Positions 42,562 through 50,213 of a DNA stretch of 64,000 nucleotides are shown one piece after another. The notes below the pieces were generated by a model that ran no database searches, was not told the origin of the DNA, and worked only from the letters and a program-made list of their open reading frames with translations. Location: the NCBI GenBank assembly GCA_903828455.1, contig CAIKMJ010000062.1, positions 59,706 through 123,705 of the forward strand, written 5' to 3'. Numbering within the stretch: position 1 is the first letter of the stretch; every line of letters begins with the position of its first letter. The translations under genes and the position numbers were made by a program. The DNA comes from an uncultured Acidobacteriia bacterium (lineage in GTDB: Bacteria; Acidobacteriota; Terriglobia; Bryobacterales; Bryobacteraceae).

Positions 42562-43407
42562 ATGATGCGTGGAACGAATTTCTTTCGGGCGACTCTGGTG
42601 CTCGCCGCGGCGGCGGGAGCGTTGTGGGGGGCCGATGCGCCCGGAGCGGGCAAAACGTGGACGCTGGCGATCGGGATCTCGAAATACCAGAATCTGCCGA
42701 AGGAGTTGTGGCTGCAGTATCCGGAGAAGGACGCGAAGACGTTTGCCGAGTTCGTGGCGAGTCCGCGGGGCGGCGGGGCAACGCCGCAACAGATCCGGAT
42801 CCTGACGGACGAACAGGCGACGACGGCGAATATCCGGCAGGCATTCAAGACGTTCCTGAAAGACGTGGGCAAGGACGATACGGTGTATGTGCTGATCGCG
42901 GGGCACGGCACGGTGGATAACACGGGCGCGTATGTGCTGACTTACGACGCGGACCCGGGGAACCTGGGGGCGACGGCGCTGCCGATGAGCGATCTGCACA
43001 ACTTAGTGGAAGACGAAGTGAGCCATGCGGGTCATGTGATTCTGCTGGCGGATGTGTGCCGCGCGGCGTCGATTGCGGGGCAGAAGACGACGACGCTGGC
43101 GAATCTGATCGAGAAGGTAGGCGAGACGTCGGGCGAGATGCTGGGGCTGATGGCGGCGCGGCCGAAGGAGGTGTCGTTCGAGAGTCCGGAGTACGGGGGC
43201 GGGCACGGAGCGTTCACGTGGTCGGTGCTGAAGGGGCTTGGGGGCGAGGCGGACACCGATCACGACGGCGTGGTGACGGCGGGGGAACTGATCGATTACG
43301 TGAGCAAGGATGTGGCGAAGGGGACCGGGGATAAGCAGCATCCGCGGGACTTCGGCAATATGGACAACGCGACGAAGCTGGCGGATTTGTCGAAGGCGGC
43401 GAGCTAA
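42562..43407 (+). CDS. Caspase-fold (C14, orthocaspase) protein with an EF-hand loop
   Basis: A 281-residue exported protein (signal peptide TLVLAAAAGALWGA). The caspase-like p20 fold begins WTLAIGISKYQNLP; the catalytic dyad is His115 in LIAGHGT and Cys166 in LLADVCRAAS. Residues 231-242 read DTDHDGVVTAGE, a perfect 12-residue EF-hand calcium loop (D-x-D-x-D-G...E), followed by LIDYVSKDV. Metacaspase-like enzymes cut after Arg or Lys and are often calcium-activated, so calcium control is plausible here. Unlike most orthocaspases it has no WD, TIR or other partner domain. No obvious target is nearby. Confidence 0.9.
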   Translation: MMRGTNFFRATLVLAAAAGALWGADAPGAGKTWTLAIGISKYQNLPKELWLQYPEKDAKTFAEFVASPRGGGATPQQIRILTDEQATTANIRQAFKTFLKDVGKDDTVYVLIAGHGTVDNTGAYVLTYDADPGNLGATALPMSDLHNLVEDEVSHAGHVILLADVCRAASIAGQKTTTLANLIEKVGETSGEMLGLMAARPKEVSFESPEYGGGHGAFTWSVLKGLGGEADTDHDGVVTAGELIDYVSKDVAKGTGDKQHPRDFGNMDNATKLADLSKAAS

Positions 43408-43465
43408 GGCCGACCGACTGGAGCCGTGCCAGCGGGTTTCGCCGGAACGGGCTCAGTGGAGTTGG

Positions 43466-43513
43466 AACTGGCTTAGCTTGAAACTGGCTTAGCTTGAAAC
43501 TGGCTTAGCTTGA
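43466..43513. repeat. 16-bp tandem repeat, three perfect copies
   Basis: AACTGGCTTAGCTTGA occurs three times without mismatch (43466, 43482, 43498). The third copy covers the last codons and stop of the minus-strand Flp pilin. Confidence 0.95.
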
Positions 43514-43687
43514 GCTTAAGACGGCCGTACTGAGGACGTTCTTGCCGTCCTTCCAGACCGTGTTCACACTCTGGCCCGCGTTGGAGAAAATGGCGACGGA
43601 ACTGAGAGAGATAAAGGCGATCAGAAGGGTGTATTCGATCAGGTCCTGTCCCGATTCATCTTGTAGGAATTCTACGCACTTCTTCAT
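43505..43687 (-). CDS. Flp-family type IVb pilin
   Basis: A 60-residue pilin. A short positive leader (MKKCVEFLQDESG) is followed by the Flp signature QDLIEYTLLIAFISLSSVAI, where prepilin peptidase would cut before the hydrophobic helix with its Glu-5/Tyr pair. GAGGGT directly precedes ATG 43687. The C-terminus ends in Ser residues encoded partly by a 16-bp repeat. It is divergent from a second pilin gene. No tad/cpa secretion genes are in the window. Confidence 0.93.
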   Translation of the reverse strand: MKKCVEFLQDESGQDLIEYTLLIAFISLSSVAIFSNAGQSVNTVWKDGKNVLSTAVLSSS

Positions 43688-43895
43688 ACCCTCATGATGC
43701 CGCAGAGCGGCGGCAAACGCCAGCGCAAAAGTACCCGAATCGTGACCGAATTTGGTTATGGAACGCGGCGCTAACCAAAGGAAACCAGAAGAGTTAGCAC
43801 CGGGGCTGTTAACGGCTGGCGGCGCAATGGATAGCAGCGGCCATGCAACCATTTTCGATCTGGTACCAGGACTTGCAAGCGCGCATGATCTGTGC

Positions 43896-44093
43896 ATGAA
43901 ACACTTATTTCGCAGTACCCTCCTTCATTTCCTGCGCGACGAACAGGGGCAGGATCTGATTGAATACACCCTGCTCATGGCGTTTATCGCGCTGGCATCG
44001 ATGTCGATCATGGTGACGCTCAGCGGCAGCACGACGGGAATCTGGAAGAGCGCCAACAACCAGCTCAGCAACGCGGTCATTGCCGCGAGTTGA
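43896..44093 (+). CDS. Flp-family type IVb pilin
   Basis: A 65-residue pilin, paralogous to the divergent gene at 43505-43687 (shared QDLIEYTLL...AFI core: QDLIEYTLLMAFIALASMSI). The leader is longer (MKHLFRSTLLHFLRDEQG). ATG 43896 is the only start giving a normal leader. The 208-base region between the two pilins holds both promoters. Assembly would need a Tad machine and prepilin peptidase encoded elsewhere. Confidence 0.93.
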   Translation: MKHLFRSTLLHFLRDEQGQDLIEYTLLMAFIALASMSIMVTLSGSTTGIWKSANNQLSNAVIAAS

Positions 44094-44177
44094 GAGTTGA
44101 GGCGCAAGATCGCGGCGGGCGACATTGCGACGATTTCCGTCCGGCGATGTTATGCTGGAGTCGCGAAAGCGCACGCC

Positions 44178-44666
44178 GTGGATCTGAACCTCGAACGACT
44201 CAAAAACGAAATCCTCGACTACCTGGCCAGCTCGGAGTTTGCGGTGTTCCGCAGCTTTTCGGGCGGACTGGAGGGGTTGTCGCTGATCACGTGGGATATT
44301 GACCGGTTCCCGGATTACCGGCAGTTTCTTGACGTGGCGACGAGGGTGGGCGTGAAGCTGATCCTGTTTGCGTCGCGCGAGATGAGCGAAGAAGAGATTC
44401 AGGAGCTGGTGGAAGAAGTGGAAGACGCCCACCTGACGCGCGAGGAGCGGCGCGAGGTGGACCGGCGCATCAAGGACGCGCAGCGGCATGTGGGGTCGAC
44501 GTGTTCGCTGGAACTGGCGTTCAATTACGATTCGCACCTGTACGTGTACGAAGCGCAGCCGGACTGGTACGAAGACTTCCTGGATTTATCCGATGAGATC
44601 ACGGCGGCGCACCAGACGATGGATGGCGGCGGCGACGGTCTCGGCGGTTATTACTCCGCAAACTAA
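44178..44666 (+). CDS. Conserved-looking hypothetical protein upstream of recJ
   Basis: A 162-residue soluble protein with GTG 44178 as the probable start (VDLNLERLKNEILDYLASSE). It has a mixed alpha/beta N-terminal part and a highly charged central helix (EEEIQELVEEVEDAHLTREE) that may form a coiled coil, ending in a Gly/Tyr-rich tail. No signal peptide or known motif is seen. Its TAA directly abuts the recJ GTG, so the two genes are cotranscribed, which might hint at a DNA-repair link, but this is only context. Confidence 0.72.
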   Translation: MDLNLERLKNEILDYLASSEFAVFRSFSGGLEGLSLITWDIDRFPDYRQFLDVATRVGVKLILFASREMSEEEIQELVEEVEDAHLTREERREVDRRIKDAQRHVGSTCSLELAFNYDSHLYVYEAQPDWYEDFLDLSDEITAAHQTMDGGGDGLGGYYSAN

Positions 44667-46406
44667 GTGAACAGTTCAGCGCAGAGGGAACCGGCGGAGC
44701 CTGCACGGGCGGCGCGCTGGATCTTTCCGTCATGCGACGCAGCCGCGGTGGCGGGGCTGGCGGAGGAACTGGCGATGCCGCGGGCGGCGGCGGAGATTCT
44801 GTGGCGGCGCGGGATGCGCGATGCGGAATCGGCGCGGCGATTTCTCCAACCCAAAATTGAAGACCTGCACGATCCCTTTTTATTGCGCGATATGGATGTG
44901 GCGGTGGAGCGGATCCGGCGGGCCATAGCGGGCGGGGAACGGATCGAGATTCACGGCGACTACGATGTGGACGGCGTGACGTCGACGGTGGTGCTGAAGA
45001 CGGCGCTCGACATGGCGGGGGCGGTAACGGGCTGGCATATTCCGCACCGGCTGCAGGACGGCTACGGGATGCAGCCGGGCGCGGTGGAAGAGGCGGCGGC
45101 GCGGGGGACGCGGCTGATTGTGAGCGTGGATAACGGGATCCGGGCGGGCGCGGCGATTGCGCGGGGCAACGAGCTGGGGATCGACACGATTGTGACGGAT
45201 CATCATCTGCCGGAGACGGAGTTGCCGCCGGCACTGGCGGTGGTGAATCCGAACCGGACGGATTGCCGGTATCCGAATGCCAATTTGTGCGGCGCGGGAG
45301 TGGCGTTTCAGCTGGCCCATGCGGTGCTGCGGGGCGCGGGGTGGACGGACGCGAAGCTGAATCGCGTGCTGGAATCGTTCCTCAAGATGGTGGCGATTGC
45401 GACGGTGGCGGATATAGTGCCGCTGACGGGGGAGAATCGCGTGATTGTGAAGCACGGGCTGGCGGGGCTGGGCAACGTGCGGAATACGGGGCTGCGGGCG
45501 CTGCTGCGGGCGGCGGGGTTTGAAGACAAGGTGCCGGATGCGACGGAGGTGGGGTTTCGGATTGCGCCGGCGATCAATGCGTCGGGGCGAATGAAGAGCG
45601 CCGGGGCGGCGGTGCGGATGTTTCTGACGACGGACGCGGCGGAGGCGGCGGAGATCGCGGGCGAGCTGATGGCGCTGAACCAGCAGAGGCAGACGGCGGA
45701 GCGGGCGATTGTGAACGAGATTGTGGCGCGCTGCACGGAGACGCCGGTGACGGACGAAGACGCGGCGCTGGTGCTGTGGGGCGAGGGGTGGCATCGCGGC
45801 GTGGTGGGGATTGTGGCGAGCCGCGTGGTGGAGCGGTTTCACCGGCCGGCGATTGTGCTGGGCGTGGAGAACGGGGTGGCGCAGGGGTCGGGACGGAGCA
45901 TCGGGACATTCCATTTGCTGGAGGCGCTGGAGGGGATGCGGGAGCTGTTCACGAAGTTCGGCGGACATGCGCATGCGGCGGGGCTGACGCTGCCGGCGGC
46001 GAGGCTGGAGGAGTTTCGGGAGCGTTTCCGGCAGTGGGCGGCGGAGCGGCTGACGCGCGAGGATCTGGTGGCGACAGTGGAGCCGGATGCGGTGGTGGAG
46101 CTGAACGACGTGGACGAGCGGTTGTGGGCGGCGCTGGAGAGAATCGCGCCATTCGGGCAGGAGAATAAGAAGCCGCTGTTTGCCGCGCGCGGGGTGGAAC
46201 TGGCGGGTCCGCCGCAGGTGTGGAAGGAAAAGCACATGCGGATGACAGCGCGGCAGGGCGGGCGGACGCTGACGATGAAGGGCTGGGGGATGGCGGAGTT
46301 GGCGGCGGAGATGCAGGGGGTGCGGAGGGCGGATGTGGCGTTCACACTCGAGCGCGATCCGTGGGGCGGAGGGGGCGCAACGGTGCGGGCGATGCGGGCG
46401 GCGTGA
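44667..46406 (+). CDS. recJ: Single-stranded-DNA-specific exonuclease RecJ
   Basis: A 579-residue DHH-family 5'-3' exonuclease used in recombination and mismatch or base-excision repair. Motifs in order: IEIHGDYDVDGVTSTVVL, VSVDNGI, VTDHHLPE (DHH), CGAGVAFQLAH, then the DHHA1 part GRSIGTFHLLEAL and KFGGHAHAAGLTL, and the OB-fold C-terminus. Length is normal. The start is GTG 44667 immediately after the stop of the upstream gene. Confidence 0.96.
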   Translation: MNSSAQREPAEPARAARWIFPSCDAAAVAGLAEELAMPRAAAEILWRRGMRDAESARRFLQPKIEDLHDPFLLRDMDVAVERIRRAIAGGERIEIHGDYDVDGVTSTVVLKTALDMAGAVTGWHIPHRLQDGYGMQPGAVEEAAARGTRLIVSVDNGIRAGAAIARGNELGIDTIVTDHHLPETELPPALAVVNPNRTDCRYPNANLCGAGVAFQLAHAVLRGAGWTDAKLNRVLESFLKMVAIATVADIVPLTGENRVIVKHGLAGLGNVRNTGLRALLRAAGFEDKVPDATEVGFRIAPAINASGRMKSAGAAVRMFLTTDAAEAAEIAGELMALNQQRQTAERAIVNEIVARCTETPVTDEDAALVLWGEGWHRGVVGIVASRVVERFHRPAIVLGVENGVAQGSGRSIGTFHLLEALEGMRELFTKFGGHAHAAGLTLPAARLEEFRERFRQWAAERLTREDLVATVEPDAVVELNDVDERLWAALERIAPFGQENKKPLFAARGVELAGPPQVWKEKHMRMTARQGGRTLTMKGWGMAELAAEMQGVRRADVAFTLERDPWGGGGATVRAMRAA

Positions 46407-46429
46407 GGGACGCAGCGTTCGGCGGGCGC

Positions 46430-46435
46430 TAGAAT
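46430..46435 (+). promoter_or_regulatory. -10-like TAGAAT, 6 bases before ATG 46442
   Basis: TAGAAT lies 24 bases after the recJ stop and 6 bases before ATG 46442, without a Shine-Dalgarno. Confidence 0.48.
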
Positions 46436-46441
46436 CGGCGC

Positions 46442-46816
46442 ATGGGCAAGAGCGTGATCGCGGTGGTGGCAGGCAGTCTGGTATTTCTGGTGCCCGCCGT
46501 GGCGTTTTTCAAGTGGACGGGGCAGGATCCGAGAGAGGGCGCGACTCCGACATTCATGATGGGCGCGCTGGCGTGGGGGATTGTGTGCGCCGTTGCGGGG
46601 GGCTGGACGGCGGCGCGGATGGCGCAGGCTCGGGAGACGCTGCATGGGGCGCTGGTAGGGGGAGTGATTGCTGCGATGGCGCTGATCTCGATGTATCTGA
46701 GCCGCAACGGATCGTGGTGGACACAACTGGCGGCGCTGATTGTGCTGGCGCCGTTTGCGATTCTGGGCGGATTCGTACGGTCGCTGCTGACGGGGCCGAG
46801 CGTTTTTACGGAGTAG
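46442..46816 (+). CDS. Small membrane protein of unknown function
   Basis: A 124-residue protein with four predicted hydrophobic segments (IAVVAGSLVFLVPAVAFF, MMGALAWGIVCAVAGGW, LVGGVIAAMALISMYL, LAALIVLAPFAILGGF). No family was recognised. It follows recJ by 35 bases and is probably transcribed from the hexamer just upstream. Confidence 0.72.
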   Translation: MGKSVIAVVAGSLVFLVPAVAFFKWTGQDPREGATPTFMMGALAWGIVCAVAGGWTAARMAQARETLHGALVGGVIAAMALISMYLSRNGSWWTQLAALIVLAPFAILGGFVRSLLTGPSVFTE

Positions 46817-47186
46817 GGGCGGCGCGGAATATCCGAAATATCTGAATCCGGACGTCGACTCAGGTGATGAAGCTTACACACGGTGCCGGGTTACTTATGC
46901 GGCGTCGCGGTAACTGATTCGTGAGGGCGAGGGTTTGCTGCGACTTAGTCGAGTGGATCACATCGCGATCCGACGCGCAAGAGAGTCTGTACTAAAGGGG
47001 CCAGGCAGAGGTTCCGGTACCCGATTGGCCGGCGAATCTTGATTTTTCCCGTACCCGATTCTACTCTGAAATTTCGTTATACACCGACAGTTAACATCGC
47101 TGACTAACTTAGTTAGTCAGCGAGTTAGTCGGCGGAGGCCGCAAAGCGGCCACGGTAACGATGCATTACGGAGGAAGGCAGGGCAC
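46817..47186. other. 370-base intergenic region upstream of a PEP-CTERM gene
   Basis: No gene is seen. It contains a direct repeat GTACCCGATT (about 47017 and 47051), a perfect palindrome at 47099-47121, and a short hairpin GGCCGC-AAA-GCGGCC at about 47137-47151 near the following gene. The region is less GC-rich than its surroundings and probably carries the control sites of the PEP-CTERM gene. Confidence 0.6.
47099..47121. promoter_or_regulatory. Perfect inverted repeat GCTGACTAAC-TTA-GTTAGTCAGC
   Basis: Ten-base arms with a three-base centre, 66 bases before ATG 47187; a further half-site GTTAGTC lies at about 47125. No T-run follows, so an operator for a dimeric regulator is more likely than a terminator. 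Confidence 0.55.
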
Positions 47187-47837
47187 ATGTTTAAACCAAC
47201 GGGGCTGGCGATTGCGTTGCTGTTCGGCGCGCTGTCCCTTGAGGCGGGCGGGGTGCCGGCGTCGAGCTGCACCTTCGTCAACGGCGGGAATCCGGCGCTG
47301 GGCTTTAACTGCAGCCTGTACGGCGCTTCAAACGCGGCGATTGTGACGACTGCGTTTCCGACCGGATGGGATACGAACGTGGACACGATCACGGGCGGGT
47401 ATATTGTGATCGAAAATCCGAGTGCGAATCCGGCACTCAACCATATTGTTGCCGACACAAACAATTACTATGGGGCGTCGGACGCGAATCTGGCGAACTG
47501 GACGCAGATCCTGTATTTTTCGCCGGTAACTCCGACCGATCCGGTGGGCGGGGATCCGGCGAATCAGGTGATCTTATATACAGTCGGATGTAACAATGCG
47601 CTGAATCCGCTGGATAACTCCTGCTTTCCGAGTTACAGCCAGATGATGTCGCAGGCGTACTTCGATGTGTACACGAGCCCGGATGTTTATACGCTCGATG
47701 AGAATCCAGGGACAAATCCGGACCACATCTACACGGTCACGCTGGTGACGCCGGAGCCGGCCACAGTGACGTTCGCTCTCGGCGGAATTGCGTTGCTTGC
47801 GGGCATGCGGAAGTTACGCGGCGCCCGGCATTCGTAG
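47187..47837 (+). CDS. PEP-CTERM sorting-domain protein
   Basis: A 216-residue secreted protein with signal peptide (GLAIALLFGALSLEAGG), a Cys-containing Asn/Thr-rich body (SCTFVNGGNP, FNCSLYG, GCNNALNPLDNSCFPSY), and a C-terminal PEP-CTERM signal: TPEPATV, hydrophobic FALGGIALLAG, then MRKLRGARHS. It should be processed by the exosortase at 22734-23618. A good GGAGG/AAGG ribosome-binding site precedes ATG 47187. The body has no recognised fold. Its 3' end overlaps the convergent PilZ gene by 24 bases. Confidence 0.9.
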   Translation: MFKPTGLAIALLFGALSLEAGGVPASSCTFVNGGNPALGFNCSLYGASNAAIVTTAFPTGWDTNVDTITGGYIVIENPSANPALNHIVADTNNYYGASDANLANWTQILYFSPVTPTDPVGGDPANQVILYTVGCNNALNPLDNSCFPSYSQMMSQAYFDVYTSPDVYTLDENPGTNPDHIYTVTLVTPEPATVTFALGGIALLAGMRKLRGARHS

Positions 47838-48305
47838 ACGCGGTTCGGAGTTGCGGCGCGACTGGCCGGCGGGGGCGCGCAGGGCACGCCATGGGCGGAC
47901 GGCGGCATTGCTGCCGCGGGTGCGGAACTGGTAGCGCTCGAAGCGTATGGCGGTGAGGACATCGCTCTTCCAGACGACGGGGCCTTCGACGACGAGGGCG
48001 AGGTGTGCGCCGTCGTCGTGGCGGAGGGGCCAATCGATGAAGGCTTCCACGGTCTGCCCGGGCTGAAAGATTTCGGTGGTGCTGAAGAGCATGCCGGTGC
48101 TGCTGATATTGATGCAGTGACAAGTAGCGGCGCGGCCATAAACAGAAGGCTGTTCGACGCGGCGGCATTTGCCGGGAAGCCGAAGAAGGAAGCGCTGGCT
48201 GCTGCGGCGGTTCACACCATCGGGAAGGATATCCGGGGCGGTTGGTTCGGTCTTCGTGCCAAGATCGAACCGGGGGGGTGCCGATTCTTTTTTCCTGCGA
48301 CTCAT
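47814..48305 (-). CDS. PilZ-domain protein
   Basis: A 163-residue protein from ATG 48305. After a charged N-terminal tail comes the PilZ pattern: NRRSSQRFLLRLP with the RxxxR-like start, then CINISSTGMLFSTT matching the (D/N)xSxxG motif, and VEGPVVWKSDVLTAIRF. PilZ domains bind c-di-GMP and adjust motility, polymer synthesis or transcription. The N-terminal RRSSQR is a slight variant of RxxxR, so binding should be tested. It lies between the PEP-CTERM gene and a tRNA; a c-di-GMP phosphodiesterase is at 30667-32928. Confidence 0.84.
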   Translation of the reverse strand: MSRRKKESAPPRFDLGTKTEPTAPDILPDGVNRRSSQRFLLRLPGKCRRVEQPSVYGRAATCHCINISSTGMLFSTTEIFQPGQTVEAFIDWPLRHDDGAHLALVVEGPVVWKSDVLTAIRFERYQFRTRGSNAAVRPWRALRAPAGQSRRNSEPRLRMPGAA

Positions 48306-48352
48306 GCACTCTAAGTGCGAATGGGCGGGCGATTTGTTGCAGGAGGAAAATC

Positions 48353-48429
<77 letters not shown>

Positions 48430-48514
48430 TTGCGGGTGATGCTGAAGCGCAGAGCGAAGCGGCGTGCGGGCCACTTGTGTTTATTCTACCGTTGAACAGG
48501 CCCGATGCGCCGGG

Positions 48515-49498
48515 TCAGTGGGCGTGGCCGTGGGCGTGGCCGTGTTCGGCGGACACCGGGATGACACAGCCGGTTCCGGAGATGGCGCAGTTCAGGTGTT
48601 CGAACTGAATGGTGGTGTGGCGGATGCGGAAACGGTCCGCAACGACAGCGTTGACGCCGGAGAGGATGCGTTCGCTCTGCGACGGCGGCATGTCTTCGAT
48701 GAGCACGTGGCAGCTCAGCGCGTGAGCGTGAGAGCCGAGGCTCCAGATGTGGAGATCGTGAACGTCCATCACGCCATCGACCTTGCAGATGGCTTCGGTG
48801 ACGGCGTGCAGTTCGACGCCGCGCGGGAGGCCTTCTAGCAGGATGTTGAGCGATTCGCGCGTGATGTCCCAGGCGGTGGCGACGATGAGCAGGGCGACGG
48901 CGATGGAGATGAGCGGGTCGATCTGGAGCCAGCCGTAGGCGCGGATGAGGAGAGCGCCGAGGATGATGGCGACCGAACCGATGAGGTCGCCAAGCATGTG
49001 GAGAAAGGCGCCGCGGATGTTGATGTCGCCTTTGGCTCCGGCGTGAAGGGCGAGCATGACGCCGCCGTTGAGCAGTACGCCGCCGACGGCCAGCCACAGC
49101 ATGATCTGGTCCTCAACAGGGACCGGATGCAAGAGCCGGAGGCCGGCTTCGAAGACGATCCAGAGCGAAAGCAGGATCAGCGTCAGAGCATTGACGAAGG
49201 CGGCGAGCACGCCGGCGCGATGGTAGCCGTAGGTGCGGGAGGCATCGGCAGGCTTGCGCTGGAGCCAGACGGCGAACCAGGAGAGCAGGAGGGCGAGGGC
49301 ATCGGTGGCGTTGTGGCCGGCGTCGGAGAGCAGCGCCAGACTGTGGGCGCGGAGGCCGCCGACGAATTCGGCGAGCACGAACAGAACGGTGAGCGCGAAG
49401 GACCAGCCGAGCACTGAGCCGGAGGCGGCGGCGTGATGGTGGCCGTGGTGGTGGTCGTGATCCGAACCGTGGCCGTGACCGTGTTCGTGAGAATGCAA
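48515..49498 (-). CDS. Cation diffusion facilitator (CzcD/ZitB-like)
   Basis: About 327 residues. The N-terminus is a His-rich metal-binding tail (many HG/HH repeats), followed by six membrane helices with the CDF zinc-site residues HSLALLSDAGHNATDA (HxxxD, D) and LHMLGDLIGSVA (HxxxD), then the cytoplasmic ferredoxin-like domain and a second His-rich end (AEHGHAHGHAH). CDF proteins export Zn, Co or Cd by proton antiport. TTG 49498 is taken as the start because GGGAG lies 6-7 bases upstream and no ATG fits; a longer frame would run into the divergent gene. Confidence 0.93.
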   Translation of the reverse strand: MHSHEHGHGHGSDHDHHHGHHHAAASGSVLGWSFALTVLFVLAEFVGGLRAHSLALLSDAGHNATDALALLLSWFAVWLQRKPADASRTYGYHRAGVLAAFVNALTLILLSLWIVFEAGLRLLHPVPVEDQIMLWLAVGGVLLNGGVMLALHAGAKGDINIRGAFLHMLGDLIGSVAIILGALLIRAYGWLQIDPLISIAVALLIVATAWDITRESLNILLEGLPRGVELHAVTEAICKVDGVMDVHDLHIWSLGSHAHALSCHVLIEDMPPSQSERILSGVNAVVADRFRIRHTTIQFEHLNCAISGTGCVIPVSAEHGHAHGHAH

Positions 49499-49570
49499 AC
49501 GGGCTCCCGTCTTTATTGTAGGACCGGTGCGGGTAATGCCGGACCGGGCGGGCGACGGGCGCGGCTGTGC

Positions 49571-49576
49571 TACGAT
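49571..49576 (+). promoter_or_regulatory. -10-like TACGAT, 7 bases before ATG 49584
   Basis: TACGAT ends 7 bases before ATG 49584 with no ribosome-binding site between. Confidence 0.45.
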
Positions 49577-49583
49577 TCCGGCC

Positions 49584-50189
49584 ATGACCGAGCGCAACAT
49601 GAGCGTCACAACGCTGGAGCGTTCCGCGTTCTGGATCTACGGCGTAACGGCGATGATTCTGCGGGAGCCGCTGGGAATCGTGCTGCGGCACGGGTCGACG
49701 GCCGGGTGGAGCGATCCGGTGGTACGGCTGGAGGTTCTGCGCACGGTACTGGTGCTGGTGCTGCTGTCGCGGCTGTTTCTGGGGGCGGGGCTGCACTTCG
49801 AAAACGTCTACATGAAAGCGGACGCAGGGGAACTCTACCCGAGGCGGAATTATCCGGTGGATTTTCTGACGGGGATGCTGCAGTTGCTGATCGGAGTGGC
49901 GGCGTCAACGGCGATTGCGCTGCATACGGGGACGAGCGGGCCTTCCATGTTCGGCATGCTGGCCGGGGCGGTGCTGCTTTCCGATGCCGGATGGCTGCTG
50001 CTGGCGGGGGCACTGCGCTACTCGGCGCTGCCGCGGATGGCGCGGCGGGCGGCGGTGGGGACGGCGATTGCGGCGGCGGGCGCGCTGGCCGCGGCGTTGA
50101 CGCAGTCGGAGATGGCGGCGCTGGGAGTTTTGCTGCTGCTGGCCGCGCTGGACATGTCGACGCTGGTCGGGGAGTACGCCAGCCAATAG
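49584..50189 (+). CDS. Membrane protein of unknown function
   Basis: A 201-residue protein with about five hydrophobic segments (LEVLRTVLVLVLLSRLFLGA, VDFLTGMLQLLIGVAAST, MFGMLAGAVLLSDAGWLLLA, AAVGTAIAAAGALAAAL, LGVLLLLAALDM). No family is recognised. It is divergent from the CDF transporter and followed after 24 bases by the S9 peptidase gene, which has its own -10-like hexamer. Confidence 0.75.
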   Translation: MTERNMSVTTLERSAFWIYGVTAMILREPLGIVLRHGSTAGWSDPVVRLEVLRTVLVLVLLSRLFLGAGLHFENVYMKADAGELYPRRNYPVDFLTGMLQLLIGVAASTAIALHTGTSGPSMFGMLAGAVLLSDAGWLLLAGALRYSALPRMARRAAVGTAIAAAGALAAALTQSEMAALGVLLLLAALDMSTLVGEYASQ

Positions 50190-50201
50190 CGTGACGTGCG
50201 G

Positions 50202-50207
50202 GATAAT
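50202..50207 (+). promoter_or_regulatory. -10-like GATAAT, 6 bases before ATG 50214
   Basis: GATAAT ends 6 bases before ATG 50214, supporting this ATG over the upstream GTG/TTG-type starts and again without a Shine-Dalgarno. Confidence 0.45.
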
Positions 50208-50213
50208 TGGGAT

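Noticed and set aside
43466..43513. CRISPR or attachment site
   Set aside because: Perfect tandem repeat without spacers; no integrase or other mobile gene nearby.
44880..46235. A 451-codon minus-strand frame
   Set aside because: Shadow of recJ, with extreme Arg/His/Pro content and no motif.
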